From Angiostrongylus vasorum (lineage: Eukaryota; Nematoda; Chromadorea; Rhabditida; Metastrongylidae), in NCBI GenBank assembly GCA_018806985.1, contig JADANN010000156.1:222001-286000 (forward strand): a DNA stretch of 64,000 nucleotides, in the 5' to 3' direction. The position numbers and the translations under genes were made by a program. Shown one piece after another: positions 34,928 to 45,316 of the stretch; the stretch's first letter is position 1, and the number at the start of each line of letters is the position of its first letter. The notes beneath the pieces are model-generated. The model saw only the letters and a program-made list of their open reading frames with translations. It did no database searches and was not told the origin of the DNA.

Positions 34928-35300
34928 ATACTTGATACTTGAACGACCCGTCATCACTAATTGTGCAGGCCCCAGCATAATAACCATTTTTCGGAGATTT
35001 GCTGGTTAAGCCGTTGCGAGTTCCTTCGAATTCCGTGTACACCCTGGCCAAAGTCTGCCCCAGGTCGTCACCACGAGAGGCAGTGGCAGCCCTGGTGGAT
35101 CAGAGGGAGATTTACCAGCATCCGACTTAGATACCAAGACGGTGGTGGATCCTGGTACTGGTTTACTCTTAGCAAGGCTTCCTTATGGAAACGCCACACT
35201 GCGAGACCCTGCCGGTGGGAAAAATCCCCTCGCTGTACATCGCAGTCCGACACCCAGGAACACCTCCCAGCCACGATGAGGCGGTAAACGGTTGAGGGGA
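34928..35300 (+). repeat. Family C repeat inside a PLE
   Basis: Starts with three TACTTGA-type units, then AACGACCCGTCATCACTAAT and TTGTGCAGGCCCCAGCATAA. It ends with CCACGATGAGGCGGTAAACG. It is a full-length copy. Confidence 0.85.
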
Positions 35301-35301
35301 G

Positions 35302-35628
35302 TCTCTTTCAATAATAAGTTAAAAATTGTAGTTTCGACTACAGCATCAGCTTAAATGGGTTCATTGCTGAATTGGTTTCAGTTCGATGACGGATGATTGC
35401 TGATGGCACTGGTCGACAGAACTAGCTGAGAGACAGACGAACGAAGGACAAGCATAGTGTGGTGATAAACGCATTAGCCCTTCGGTAAGGTAATAGCGCG
35501 TTCGTGCCCCACCGCAGACATCTGCTGTCCGGAATTTTTGCAAGTATCTCAGCGTCACTGTGGTTATATGACACATAATACGCTGCCGTGAAAAAATTCT
35601 AATAGGCAACAAATAATAAGTTAAAATT
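35302..35628 (+). repeat. SINE-B copy with leader inside a PLE
   Basis: Leader (TACAGCATCAGCTTAAATGG, GACGGATGATTGCTGATGGC), promoter region (AGCATAGTGTGGTGATAAAC, GCGCGTTCGTGCCCC), body (TTGCAAGTATCTCAGCGTCA) and tail (AATAGGCAACAAATAATAAG). PLE sequence restarts immediately after. Confidence 0.8.
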
Positions 35629-35629
35629 G

Positions 35630-35930
35630 TTTTGGATTAATTCCAAAAATCCAAAAAATGAACCGCAAGGTGGTGTGTCTTGTGATCTTGCCTAACCCTC
35701 ACACCACACCTCATGCTGATCCAATAACCTCACCCAGGCACATTACTCGACCATGTGGCTCTGACTCTGTGCGGCTGCTTTCCAACAGTTAACTGGACTA
35801 CTTACAACGAGTGAAATGCTGGGTGTTTAAAAGAAGCTATGAATTATGCCAATGCAAATTTGTGTGTTAAGTCTTATCTGCTAGGGTTATGAAAATGTTT
35901 GGCTGAGTAGATTACATGTCAATTTGAAGT
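35630..35930 (+). mobile_element. Penelope-like element, distal part of split copy
   Basis: TTGGATTAATTCCAAAAATC is the C-terminal WINSKNPK codons of the nuclease as in the 13.1-kb copy. A decayed tail follows (GGTTATGAAAATGTTTGGCT, GTAGATTACATGTCAATTTG). It continues the element interrupted at 34,750. Confidence 0.7.
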
Positions 35931-35934
35931 AAGC

Positions 35935-37995
35935 GCGTTGCTATTGAAAGAGATTAGAATTTTTACTGATGCAAATATTTTTGAGGTTAGCACGATATTT
36001 CAAGCAGAAGTTTAAGAAATTTGGGCTTTCTTTACAATAGTGAGAGGTAGCCATCACTAAAATTTATTGTGATTTATTTTGACAATTTATATGTGCCCTA
36101 GCGGCTTTTTGTGAATAGAAAGGTGGTCATTTTTGAGAAGAAATGTTGGAAAGTGAAAAATGACTGACCTGACACAATTAGATAATGCAGAATTGTCCAG
36201 AGGATTATTTGAAAACTCAGGAATTATTAGGATTATTGAAATTCACTGGCAAAATTTAGAATACGAGTGCAATCTTTTTTTGCAGAGTTTAATTATTCTT
36301 AGGACCAGAGTAGTGAAGAGAACAATTCTGTCAAGGCATCGAAGTGTGGCTCATTGAGTATGGCTTATTATTTTGGGAATATGGGATTATTGACTTTTCC
36401 CTAAGAATGAGCTGAAATATTCTTCATGCAAGGTATTTTTTTGTTCGCAGAACAATCTACTACTCATCTACTAATCATTGATATATTTTGGTAGGAGAAA
36501 TGTTTATTACTCTAGGGATGTGCTCGTTATTGAGCTGGCTGTTTAGAAGCCATGCATTCCTCGTGACAATTAGAGAAAAGAGATGTAAAAAAGGATCACA
36601 GCCGGATGTCTATAACCCTTTTCTTCGTCAAGACTCTCATTCTGCAGAAGCCGACTAAAATTATTTTTCACAGATGAAGCGAAATATTCCTGTAACGGTG
36701 TCAATGAAACACATTCGCATAATGTCTCAAAGTAACCAGTTGAAGTTGCAGCCGGTTCGTTTCATATGAAAACCCCCTGACAGTTTCCGGCAAGGTTTTG
36801 TGACTTGTGATTTAAGTGAGAGCCATTTCAGGGAAGAGGCTCTAAAAACTCACTTGTGTTGAAAATTACATTGACCGCTGCTTAATTATTAAACATTTGT
36901 CTATTGTTCCTGCAAAGTACAAGGTATTTTCCACGTGCCAAGAGATGATGGAAATCAGACTGTGAAAAATCAGCACAATGCCCAGGATATGAAAACGACT
37001 TTCTTTTGGTTTCACCAACTGATGGAAACGACAAAACTATGTGCAGCAGAACATTGTCATAGGGCAGGCAGGTATTAATTCCTTCCCGAAAGAGACACTC
37101 ATATAGGACGTTCAAGTCAGCACGTAAGGTTCCAAGTTCCTCACTTCATTCCTGCACGTATTGCCACGAAAACGTTTCTTTTTTCCTGTTGATAGGTTCT
37201 GCCGCTTAATTTCTTGCCAGTTGTTCTCTTTCGCGTTTTTACTTTTTCATACTGTTTGGAACATTTCTGCTTTTGTATGATCAAAAATGATAGCTTCTTC
37301 CCATGCTAATCGATTTCATAAAAGATAATGAGATATTTTCATGATCCTTTTGCCTTCTTTCATATCTGACGACCCCACACGATAGCCATAGTCCATGACG
37401 GTGACTGAGAAAGAAAGAGCGGTCAGTTACCGTCCAACAATCGAGTTGAATCATGCCGGTGGAAGACGAACTCGATATCAATTCTGACAAATTCTATTCA
37501 AGAGCGAAAATAGATCTGAATGCACCGAGGGAAAATGAGAAGTCAATTGGCGTCCTTTTGAAAAATTTGAAAAAAAGCTAGAATGGAGAATCATGTCAAA
37601 TGTAGTTATGGTAAGATCGAGGGAAAGCAATAAGAGGCTTCAGATCCTTTGATGTTCAAAGAGAGTCAAACTGCACTGACACCTTTTCCACCTAGAATGC
37701 AAAAATTTAGACGGATTTATTTAACAACAATATTTGGTTTCAAAGGAGCTTTTTCACTGAGTAATCCTCAGCCTCTAAGCCTTAAGGTTACGTGACACTT
37801 GCCGAGGTGGCGGATAGGGAATCAAGGCGCGCAACTGCAATTTTGTACTTTCCAAAAAGCAGAAGGCTGGTTAGTTGCCTATGGTGCAGCGGATTAACTT
37901 ACGCCTTCCACAACTACTATGCGTACCTTGGTGTCCATAACGCATGCATGTTGCATTTTGCATGTCACTTCGAAATGAACGTAGAAAAGTAATAG
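35935..37995. other. No clear feature
   Basis: Strongly AT-rich at the left (36.0-36.5 kb). No ORF above about 80 codons and no recognised repeat. Confidence 0.3.
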
Positions 37996-38127
37996 TTCCC
38001 AGGAACGACTTTCTATTAACCTTGACATTGAATTTATAAATCCGTAGTTTTTCTTTCTCAGCAATCGCGAGGTTGTTAAACAGCATACGTCTACTTCCAT
38101 ACAATAACACACATACAACACAACCGT

Positions 38128-38163
38128 AGCTAACGTTTCGGCAGAATCGCCTTCTTCAGAGCC
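38128..38163 (-). ncRNA. Hammerhead-ribozyme-like motif
   Basis: The minus strand reads GGCT, CTGAAGA, A, GGC-GATTCT-GCC, GAAA, CGT, T, AGCT. All core positions are kept, with U instead of C at the presumed cleavage position. Helix I (GGCT/AGCT) and helix II (GGC/GCC) can form. One extra A separates the CTGANGA core from helix II. Confidence 0.55.
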
Positions 38164-38277
38164 GCTTTTTTTCACCTGTCTTCCACCGTGGAAGAACAGC
38201 CGCTTAGAGTCGCATATGGTTGATCTATAACCAACAACCAACCAACCATCAAAGGTGCAACACAGGTGAAAAAAAGC

Positions 38278-38313
38278 GGCTCTGAAGAAAACGATTCTGC
38301 CGAAACGTCAGCT
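38278..38313 (+). ncRNA. Hammerhead-like motif with damaged stem II
   Basis: Same motif as the inverted partner at 38,128, but GGC in helix II is AAC, so the helix is weakened. The core CTGAAGA and GAAACGTC are intact. Confidence 0.5.
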
Positions 38314-38734
38314 ACGGTTGTGTGTGTGTGTAGTTATTGTATGGAAGTAGACGTATGCTGTTTAACAAACTCGCGATTGCTGAGAAAGAAAATGACGAAG
38401 TCATAGAAAAGTAGTTGATGAATAACAGTTCCTTCTTGAATCAACCAACGCCATCGAGCTTTGAGATAAACCAATGTCATTCTATGCGAATGTGGAGAAT
38501 TCACAAAGGGAGGATCGTAACTACATGACATCACATGCTTCGTCAACACTAGAATTGGCCCTTGAAGAATGCCTGGAGAATGCCACCCTGAATTTAATAA
38601 AAATGGATTAAAGATGGTGAGAAAACTTCTGATTTTGGCATTTTGGCAAGTTAGAATAGTATGTGAAAAAGGTGTGAAATGTATTAATAGAAATGCAGGC
38701 TTTATAAAGAGTATGTATGTTTTCCTCCGATCCA

Positions 38735-38905
38735 CAACGGATGCGACTGCCTTTCGTTGTGACGACCTGGGTCAGACTTTGACAGGCTGTCCCCGGGATT
38801 CCAGGTAACCACAATGCTTAACCAGCAAATCTCCGGGAAATATTGATTATGCTTGGGCCCGCACAACTACTGAGGATGGGCCGTTCAAGTATCAAAGGTA
38901 GTATG
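38735..38905 (-). repeat. Family C fragment (5' half)
   Basis: The minus strand reads TACTTGAACGGCCCATCCTC-type sequence (reversed near 38,890), GTTGTGCGGGCCCAAGCATA and GGTTACCTGGAATCCCGGGG. It breaks off after the GTGGATCGGAGG block. Confidence 0.75.
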
Positions 38906-38909
38906 TATG

Positions 38910-40745
38910 TTTTATGCAGGATGTGTTTAACCTATAATGATTCCAAAGAGAAGCGCTGCACAAAAGCACATTGACGAAGCGAAGTTTGTGAGCCAATGGA
39001 CCATTGTGTTAGAACATAACGAAGAAACCTATCATACTCTGATCATCAGAGAGGTGACCAATCTTGTGCTGAAAATTGTTGTTTTAAATTTAAATACATA
39101 CAGAACAGCTTCTTTAGGACGGCGTAGGGTAGAACATCTGCAGGGTAGAATCTACAGATCGAATACGAAAGGCATAGCAGGGAAACTTTGAGCGAAGAAG
39201 GAAATAGAAGGCAAGTACATTAAAATCGGTGAAATTAAATAACTACAGCCTTTTATGTAAAGGAGATTTCAAAATTTCTTAAATTCGGTAGCATCTATCA
39301 GTCATGTATTAATGAAGTCAGCTGTTTACCGCATGACTTCGTAACACATCCAGGGATGAGCTGGCTTCCAGTCATACATTGCGACAAATCCATGGTCACG
39401 GATTGGTATTAACTCGACTTGTTTGCCATTATGTACTTTGCGTTATAGCGACTTATGCAGTGGTGCTAAAGAGAGAACAGCTACATAGAAAAAAATCTGT
39501 TGGTTAGGTAACAGAGGCTGCTGCTGGTAAGAAGGACACAAAAATAATGAAAGTATTGAAGATAAACATGATACGACGAAGCCTCTGTACCAAGCGGAGG
39601 ACATGAATTTTGAGGTGAACGGGTGCTTTTTGTAATAACAACGTAACGTAGAGTCTATTATAAATAAAAAGTATTTGTCTCACGGGTACGTGGGCTTCGC
39701 AGCTTAGGCTACACAAGATGATTTTTGATTCACATGGCGTGCTACAATAAATTAGACGTCGAACCCTACGTGCTAAGGGATCGATCAGGGTTATTCTACG
39801 ATTAACGCTGCGTGAAACAACAACTCCAGTCTCAACCCAAAGCGACGGCCCATAGTGCGTTAATTCTTAACTCAAGGGCTGCTGGAATTTGGTTCGTTCC
39901 CATCCAAGAAACTTCAATGTCCACTTCAACGACGTTCCAAAAAAACACCATAACAAAAAAAGTCACTCCATGGCACTTCAAGATTTATTCTAACATTGTG
40001 CATAAATGGTTTCTCGATTAATCTCACAGACCACAGCACAGTTTTTATTTTGGTGTCAATTTGTAGATGACGCAATACTAACTTTTCCGAGAGTCTTAAG
40101 ATAGTGACGAATGGACAATGCCATGTTGCCACCATTTTTCAACCAGTAAATATCAGGCACCAGTAGAGCAGTGCTTCCCTGGCATTGATTTACCACAAAG
40201 AGAATTTTCTCCAGAAAATATCATCGTGGAGGATCGTGCTAGAGGATGAAGAAACGGCATACATCGCTAGTCACACAATCAAACCAGACGTAATGTGGCA
40301 GCAAGCCCTTGAGCGGGGTATTAGGAAATTATCACCGGTCTGCACAAGGTTTTCCGAAAGTTAAAATTTAATTTCATCCTGTATTTTCCGAGCCTACGGG
40401 TCTTCCTCATAAAAGGACCTCTTACAGGTTGTTGGCGAGGGAACGTGGCGCCGCCCCAGATGGCACACAGGGGATTAACCGCAGATGAAAAGATATCACA
40501 GATATTGTTGAGATACAGATACATCTAGAAGACGGACTCCCTGTTTCTGCTGCGAGGATTCGGCTTATACCTTCGGTATTTACGAGGAACTACTCATGCA
40601 TGCGTGCGTGGCTGCGCACTCGTTTATGTGGATTCCGTTGTGCAAGTGAGTTTGCTCAATAGCCTGCAATCAAGTAACAGTGAGGTATATGGGAGGCGGT
40701 TTGGAGCCGGTTCCAACAGAAGAATGTCTTCGTCTAATCTGGGTG
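38910..40745. other. No clear feature
   Basis: Short ORFs only. The sequence around 40,590-40,750 directly precedes the RTE endonuclease relic and may be its decayed 5' region. Confidence 0.3.
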
Positions 40746-40749
40746 AGAC

Positions 40750-42018
40750 TAGGCTCAGGTGGATAAATGTGAGTATCGAACGCTACCCACAGCAGAACGA
40801 ATAGGCTTCAGTCACTTGAAAAAATCGCGATACGGCAGCTATGGGTATGACATGTACGGAAGGGCTACCAAAAATCTTAGGGATACTCCAGGTTGCCTAA
40901 ATCGAAAAAAAGATAAGGTGACGATCTATGCCTGCGATGCACAAACACTTGTATCTGAGTCATCGATAGAGAACTCATGCAAGAAAACAGGATAAGCTAC
41001 GACGTCATCGAACTGGCTAAGATAAGAAGACGTCATCTACTCAAGGCCGCCTGTGACAATGGAGAAGAACGGTTCCTCGGAATATGAGAGAGAAGAGGGA
41101 TCGGTGGCGGTGTCGCTCTCGTCAATACGAGGTTGGCCATAGACATCGATTTATTCGAACAATTAACAACCTGAATCAGAGTTTTGCGCTGAAGAGATAT
41201 GAGGCGATAAGAATATTGACGATCTTTGTCGTCTGCGAGCCCATATCGGGTTGAGATGAAGGCGAACCCGCAGCATTCCAATGGACTTGAAGAAATTCTA
41301 CAGAAAAACAAATACATTCTTCACATGCTGGGCGGATCCCTGTACATCTTTCAAACCATTGTCTCCCTCGAATTTTCGAAGTTCTTCGTAATTGTGTGTA
41401 TGTTCAAGGAATGTGGTCCCCATTGTGAATGCCGTTGAGGTAGCGCAGTGGTTAGTTATGCCGTCGGCTAGACAGCAAAGACACTAATTCGACGCCTCTT
41501 TAACGCACCCCTCCAGTGCACTTGGGATCGCCTTAGCTCGGTTATTTCAAAGACTGCAAGAGAATCGACTAGACAAGCATCATACGACATTTATAAAGAA
41601 GAAGAAATCCCTAAGCAACAGGCGAAACAACATGCGAAATTTTTCGAAGACGTTTAAGAAGGACGAAGGCGAGGAAAACGGATCGAATTCAAGAAGTGGT
41701 TCGAAAAAATAGGTGTGATAAGGAACCATGTAAGGGAAAAAGAAAATAGTTCGACATTTCTAGAAAGTCCTTTCGTAAAATGGCGTAACGCTGTGCAACT
41801 ATCCTTGGACAAATAGTCCCAGTCAGTCACTTTTGCACGTTTAATTCTTGATTTTTCAGCTTTTCAACTAGCCCAAATCCTCGCTTTGCTGATGACATCG
41901 TCCTTATAGCACCAAATATTAGCTAAGCGGAACTAATACTGGCCGACATATGAGGAACGGATTGGTTTCTTATGCTCCATTCACGCTCAACGGGACGAAT
42001 ATCCCCGAATACAGTTAT
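40750..42018 (+). pseudogene. RTE retrotransposon, endonuclease and RT fragments
   Basis: An apurinic-type endonuclease start is seen as KVTIYACDAQTLVSESSIE (40,915-40,971; the family has YNARTL). DVIELAKIRRRH follows (family GLAETRR; the catalytic Glu falls at Lys) and later MDLKKFYRKTNTFF (about 41,280-41,320). The polymerase core FADDIVLIAPNIS with its FADD motif lies at 41,882-41,925, followed by a stop. LNGTNIPEY ends at 42,018. The endonuclease to FADD distance is only about 600 bp, so much of the ORF is deleted. The element is split at 42,018 by a PLE and resumes at 45,381. Confidence 0.8.
41437..41530 (+). repeat. tRNA-like sequence (possible SINE head or tRNA relic)
   Basis: GAGGTAGCGCAGTGGTTAG is a good A-box, and AATTCGACGCC about 45 bp downstream is a B-box-like element. 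It does not fold into an obvious complete cloverleaf by eye, and no other copy was seen in the window. Confidence 0.4.
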
Positions 42019-42032
42019 CCAGAACTTTTCCA

Positions 42033-42069
42033 GGCTCTGAGGAAGGCGAAATCCGCTGAAACGTCAGCT
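42033..42069 (+). ncRNA. Hammerhead-ribozyme-like motif, 5' terminal repeat of PLE
   Basis: GGCT, CTGAGGA, A, GGCG-AAATC-CGCT, GAAA, CGTC, AGCT in order. Helix I pairs GGCT with AGCT (one G-U pair). Helix II pairs GGCG with CGCT (one G-U pair). GAAACGTC contains the palindrome ACGT, which could form a very short or dimeric helix III, with C as the cleavage nucleotide. Confidence 0.6.
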
Positions 42070-42138
42070 TGTTCCTGAATAAAGAATAACATAACACCTC
42101 GCATTTACTCAAGAAGACTATGAAGAATTGCTTGATCA

Positions 42139-42540
42139 ATGCCGAGTTTCATAGAAAGTCGGTCGTGGGATTTACTACGAGACGTACCAGCACGACACTT
42201 CCGACTTGTAAAAGAAGCGCTGTCACTGAGGCAAAAGATCGTCTTAGCTCGACAGTCAATACCCTTTCTCCGCCGCTGTCTAAAACACCGAATAGTCTCG
42301 AACTTCATCAAACGAAGACGATTACACGATGTATGCGAACAACCAGAGGACAGTCACCGAGCACTGAGCATCGAATTGCGAATACTATGCACTTGTCTAA
42401 GAAGCCGACAAAACCAGATGTTTGCCAAGTGGAAGAAGTGCGAGACGAAGGAAAACTATTGTGCTCAGTATTTGGTGGACCGCCTCTGGAGGAGAATAGT
42501 GGGTGTGTCAGTGTTGATTTGCAACTCTATTAGGTCTCAG
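42139..42540 (+). pseudogene. PLE N-terminal coding region (inferred)
   Basis: An open frame reads FIESRSWDLLRDVPARHFRL, VKEALSLRQKIVLARQ, then further charged and leucine-rich sequence to about 42,510. It directly follows a PLE terminal repeat. The opening RLIESRS-type block also follows PLE terminal repeats at 10,930 (-) and 38,007 (-), and a relic lies at 47,930 (+). I therefore infer it is the N-terminus of the PLE protein; I do not recognise a domain. It is cut by the inverted unit at 42,577. Confidence 0.5.
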
Positions 42541-42576
42541 GATCGACTTTCTATTAACCTCGGCATAGGAATATGA

Positions 42577-42783
42577 ATGCGTCGTTTTCTTGTTCAGCAA
42601 TCGCGAGGTTGTTAAACAGCATACATTTACTTCCATAGAAAAAAACACGTAAAAAAGCGGCTCTGAAGAAGGCGATACTGCCGAAACGTCAGCTACTGTT
42701 GTATTGTATTGTGTGTTTTTCTATGGAAGTAGATGTATTCTGTTTAACAACCTCGCGATTGCTTAACAAGAAAACGACGCATT
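42577..42783. repeat. Inverted-repeat unit inserted in the PLE
   Basis: Arms of about 66 bp, starting AATGCGTCGTTTTCTTG at 42,577 and ending with its complement at 42,783, flank a 70-bp centre that holds a hammerhead-like motif. The arms match those at 38,040-38,400. It looks like a minimal inverted PLE terminus. Confidence 0.8.
42659..42694 (+). ncRNA. Hammerhead-ribozyme-like motif, best preserved
   Basis: GGCT, CTGAAGA, A, GGC-GATACT-GCC, GAAA, CGTC, AGCT. Helices I and II are fully complementary apart from one G-U, and all core nucleotides are present. It is identical in this part to 58,371-58,406. Confidence 0.65.
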
Positions 42784-43498
42784 CTTTAGGTCTAATGCTA
42801 AAGTAACTTTGCGGAAAACATTCGAAGACCTTTTGACTAAATCGCATAACACGGCTTCAAGAGCGCACAGAAATACCGCTAACGAACATCAAACAGGTCA
42901 TAGTAGGAAAAATAATGTGGAAAAAATTCAAGGCTTACCGTGTTAGGAGGCATGACTCTCCCTGACGGTGCGCGCTCGTTATTAGAATTGGGGCCGAGTT
43001 TCTCACCATCTGAACCCATTTCTAAGATAACCTTGCATAGGGTCCCGTGTAGTTTAGACGGACTTCAATACAGGCTTCGCAAAAAAGCTAGCGATGAAAC
43101 GCAAAATAGGGGCGAACAACACCAAGCGGGAGCCATACCATAGCACCATTTCCTGAGCCGTTCTTCAGACAACAAGGGCCCAATAATGAAGTTGATGTTA
43201 AATTTCGGATATTAACGAATGAAACTTTCAAAGTCCTTAGTCACTATCGCGCGAAAAGATACAGCTCCAACCTCACTGAAGCGTAAAAAACGTGGTATGG
43301 GAGAAGTAGGAGAGCTGTTAAGGTTGAAAAACATAAGACTAGCCGTTAGTGACAAGGTGGAGAGTTTGTAGTAACTCCTCATCAGTTAGGTGTTGAGATA
43401 ACGAAAAAAAACTTCTTGAAGATGCTTCAATTTATCGCCCGTAGTCTGAGAAAGAGTTTAAAAGTAAAGACCGAAAATTGAACCACGAATAGGTCAAA

Positions 43499-44190
43499 AT
43501 GGCAAGGACTGCTGGCTTAAATCCATCAGTTATCTCTCAATTAAAAGTTGACTTGCCAACATGTCCCGTCTTGTACTTGTTTATGAAAACTCATAAGTTG
43601 GTATCCAGCGATGATCTTGCGTCTACCAATCCATCATTGCTCAAGGTTAGACCTATCATTAGCTGTGTAGAAGGACTAACGGAGAAGATACCGTGGTTTT
43701 TTAACGCTAATATTTACCCACTTGTTAAAACACATTCCAGAACATCTTTCGTATAGCCACATGATCCTGGATCGTCTACGTACCGCGCAATCCATCATCG
43801 CGTGCGTGATGGAGTCCTTCGACGTCAACGCCATTTATACAAGCGTGTCGAATGACTCCGCTATGCAAGCCATCGGCGAGCTCCTTATACAACAGGAAGG
43901 AGAAATAAACATGTATGGCTTCAAGATAGAGCAGTTGATGGCACTCTTAAAAAGAATGCTTGAGCTGCTCAATCTTCAGATGGTCCGGAAATTACCACGC
44001 TCAAATAAGAGGGTTGGCAATGGGACAGCGACTGGCACCAAGTCTTCCTATTGGGTTTATTTCTAAGGTGGAAGCACCATTGACCGATCTCGGGCCGTTA
44101 CTCTACTGTAGATATATTGATGAGTGTTTTGTCCTTTGCTCAACAAAAGAGGAAATGGACAAATGTTTCGAGTTGTTGAACGAACAGTAA
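43499..44190 (+). pseudogene. PLE reverse transcriptase core
   Basis: Three overlapping frames give the polymerase: CPVLYLFMKTHK and KVRPIISCVEG (43,563-43,680), ESFDVNAIYTSVSNDSAMQA (43,811-43,870, motif A region with the first Asp in FDVNAIYTS), GLAMGQRLAPSLPIGF (frame shifted, 43,998-44,045; motif B), and RYIDECFVLC with YIDE at 44,113-44,124 (motif C, YxDD in most PLEs). At least two frameshifts separate these blocks. Confidence 0.85.
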
Positions 44191-44639
44191 GAGCATATCA
44201 AGTTTACTCGAGAAAAACCGAAAGAAAACTGGTTTTCATTCATGAACGTCCAAATTAACCTGTCAGAAAATGTCTAATTTACAAAGTGCTACCGAAAGCT
44301 AAGTAGTAAAAACATCTTGGTTCATCACCTCTCCTCTCACCCCTCTCACACGAAAAGGGCGCTTGCGAGAACATGTTTCGAACAGCAACCAATGTGTGCA
44401 CGGGAAGAGAGCAGAGAGAAGCAGAGAAAGGAGTCCCGGAACTTGACACGGCAAATAGCCATTTCTAACGGCTACGAAACTGTAGCTCGTTATAGGTGTA
44501 GGGGAAAATCGTAGGCCCCTTAACGACAACTGTAGTGATGGAAAGGTCCCGTTTATCCTGCCCTTCATCTCAAGTGATGTAAGTGCACCTATAAAACGCT
44601 GCTTAAGAAGAGCGGGTCTTGAGGATTTGGTAAACGTAG

Positions 44640-45077
44640 TTGAAATACCACCGAGTACTCTTAGGGCTAGTTCGTAACCGCCTATATGACCGTCTATGTG
44701 CAACGCAAAATTGCATAATTTGCCCTAGTGGTAGAGACGGTGATTGCATGAGCTCGGGTACAGTTTATCTGATCTCCTGTAAGGCGTGCGGAAACGAATA
44801 CATTCGCGAAACGGATAGGCCACTCTGTGTCCGCATAAAAGAACACCTAGTCGGTAAACGTAAACCAAATACCCCACTAGGCACGCATAGGACCCAGAAA
44901 CATAACGGCGAGGACTTTGAAGTACGGGTCACAATCCTCGCACAGGAACCGAGAAGACAAGCGCGCAAAACTCTCGAGGCATTCTGGATTAATTCCAGAA
45001 ATTCGAAAATCAACCGCAGGGAAGAATGTCTCATTATCACGCGTGATATTGGGCAGTATATAAGCATGTTATTCTGA
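44640..45077 (+). CDS. PLE GIY-YIG endonuclease region (3' part of broken ORF)
   Basis: This is the longest intact nuclease frame in the window. From the linker it reads RLCATQ, CIICPSGRDGDC (a cysteine motif preceding PLE nucleases), GTVYLISCKACGNEYIRET (GIY-YIG core; the first Tyr in VYLIS and the second in EYIRET, where the family usually has YVGET), RPLCVRIKEHLVGKRKPN, GTHRTQKHNGEDFEV, AFWINSRNSKINRREECLII and a stop at 45,075. In the family this domain nicks target DNA for target-primed reverse transcription. The RT upstream is broken, so no complete protein is expected. Confidence 0.8.
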   Translation: MKYHRVLLGLVRNRLYDRLCATQNCIICPSGRDGDCMSSGTVYLISCKACGNEYIRETDRPLCVRIKEHLVGKRKPNTPLGTHRTQKHNGEDFEVRVTILAQEPRRQARKTLEAFWINSRNSKINRREECLIITRDIGQYISMLF

Positions 45078-45279
45078 TGGGATGGGCACATTAAGCTCCC
45101 ATGTGGATTCTATGCGGTTGGTCTCCACGCGACATACTCATTGGAGGACTCATAGAAAGCGTTGAATATGCAAAGAAGCTATTCTGTGTTCAATGTGATT
45201 GAAATCTTGGTTTAGCGTTCTCTCTGTTTGGTTATGGAGGTGTTTGGCCGGGTAGATCGCTGGCTACTTGACCTTTCAA

Positions 45280-45316
45280 GGCTCTGAAGAAGGCGAAATC
45301 CGCCGAAACGTCAGTT
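45280..45316 (+). ncRNA. Hammerhead-ribozyme-like motif, 3' terminal repeat of PLE
   Basis: GGCT, CTGAAGA, A, GGCG-AAATC-CGCC, GAAA, CGTC, AGTT. Helix II is perfect. Helix I is weaker (GGCT/AGTT with two G-U pairs). It is the downstream partner of 42,033-42,069 in the same element. Confidence 0.58.

Larger units (their letters stand above)
38000..38405. mobile_element. Inverted PLE terminal repeats (palindromic unit)
   Basis: Arms of about 140 bp (38,040-38,178 and 38,255-38,400) are near-perfect inverted copies. Each contains GCAATCGCGAGGTTGTTAAA, a purine-rich TATGGAAGTAGACG block and a hammerhead-like motif. An 80-bp spacer separates them. ACGACTTTCTATTAACCTTG at 38,007 is the block found beyond PLE terminal repeats at 10,930 and 42,543. 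No coding region remains. Confidence 0.75.

Noticed and set aside
42120..42533. 137-codon plus ORF in the other frame at 42.1 kb
   Set aside because: It overlaps the PLE N-terminal frame, which begins with a block (IESRS) that recurs after other PLE termini.
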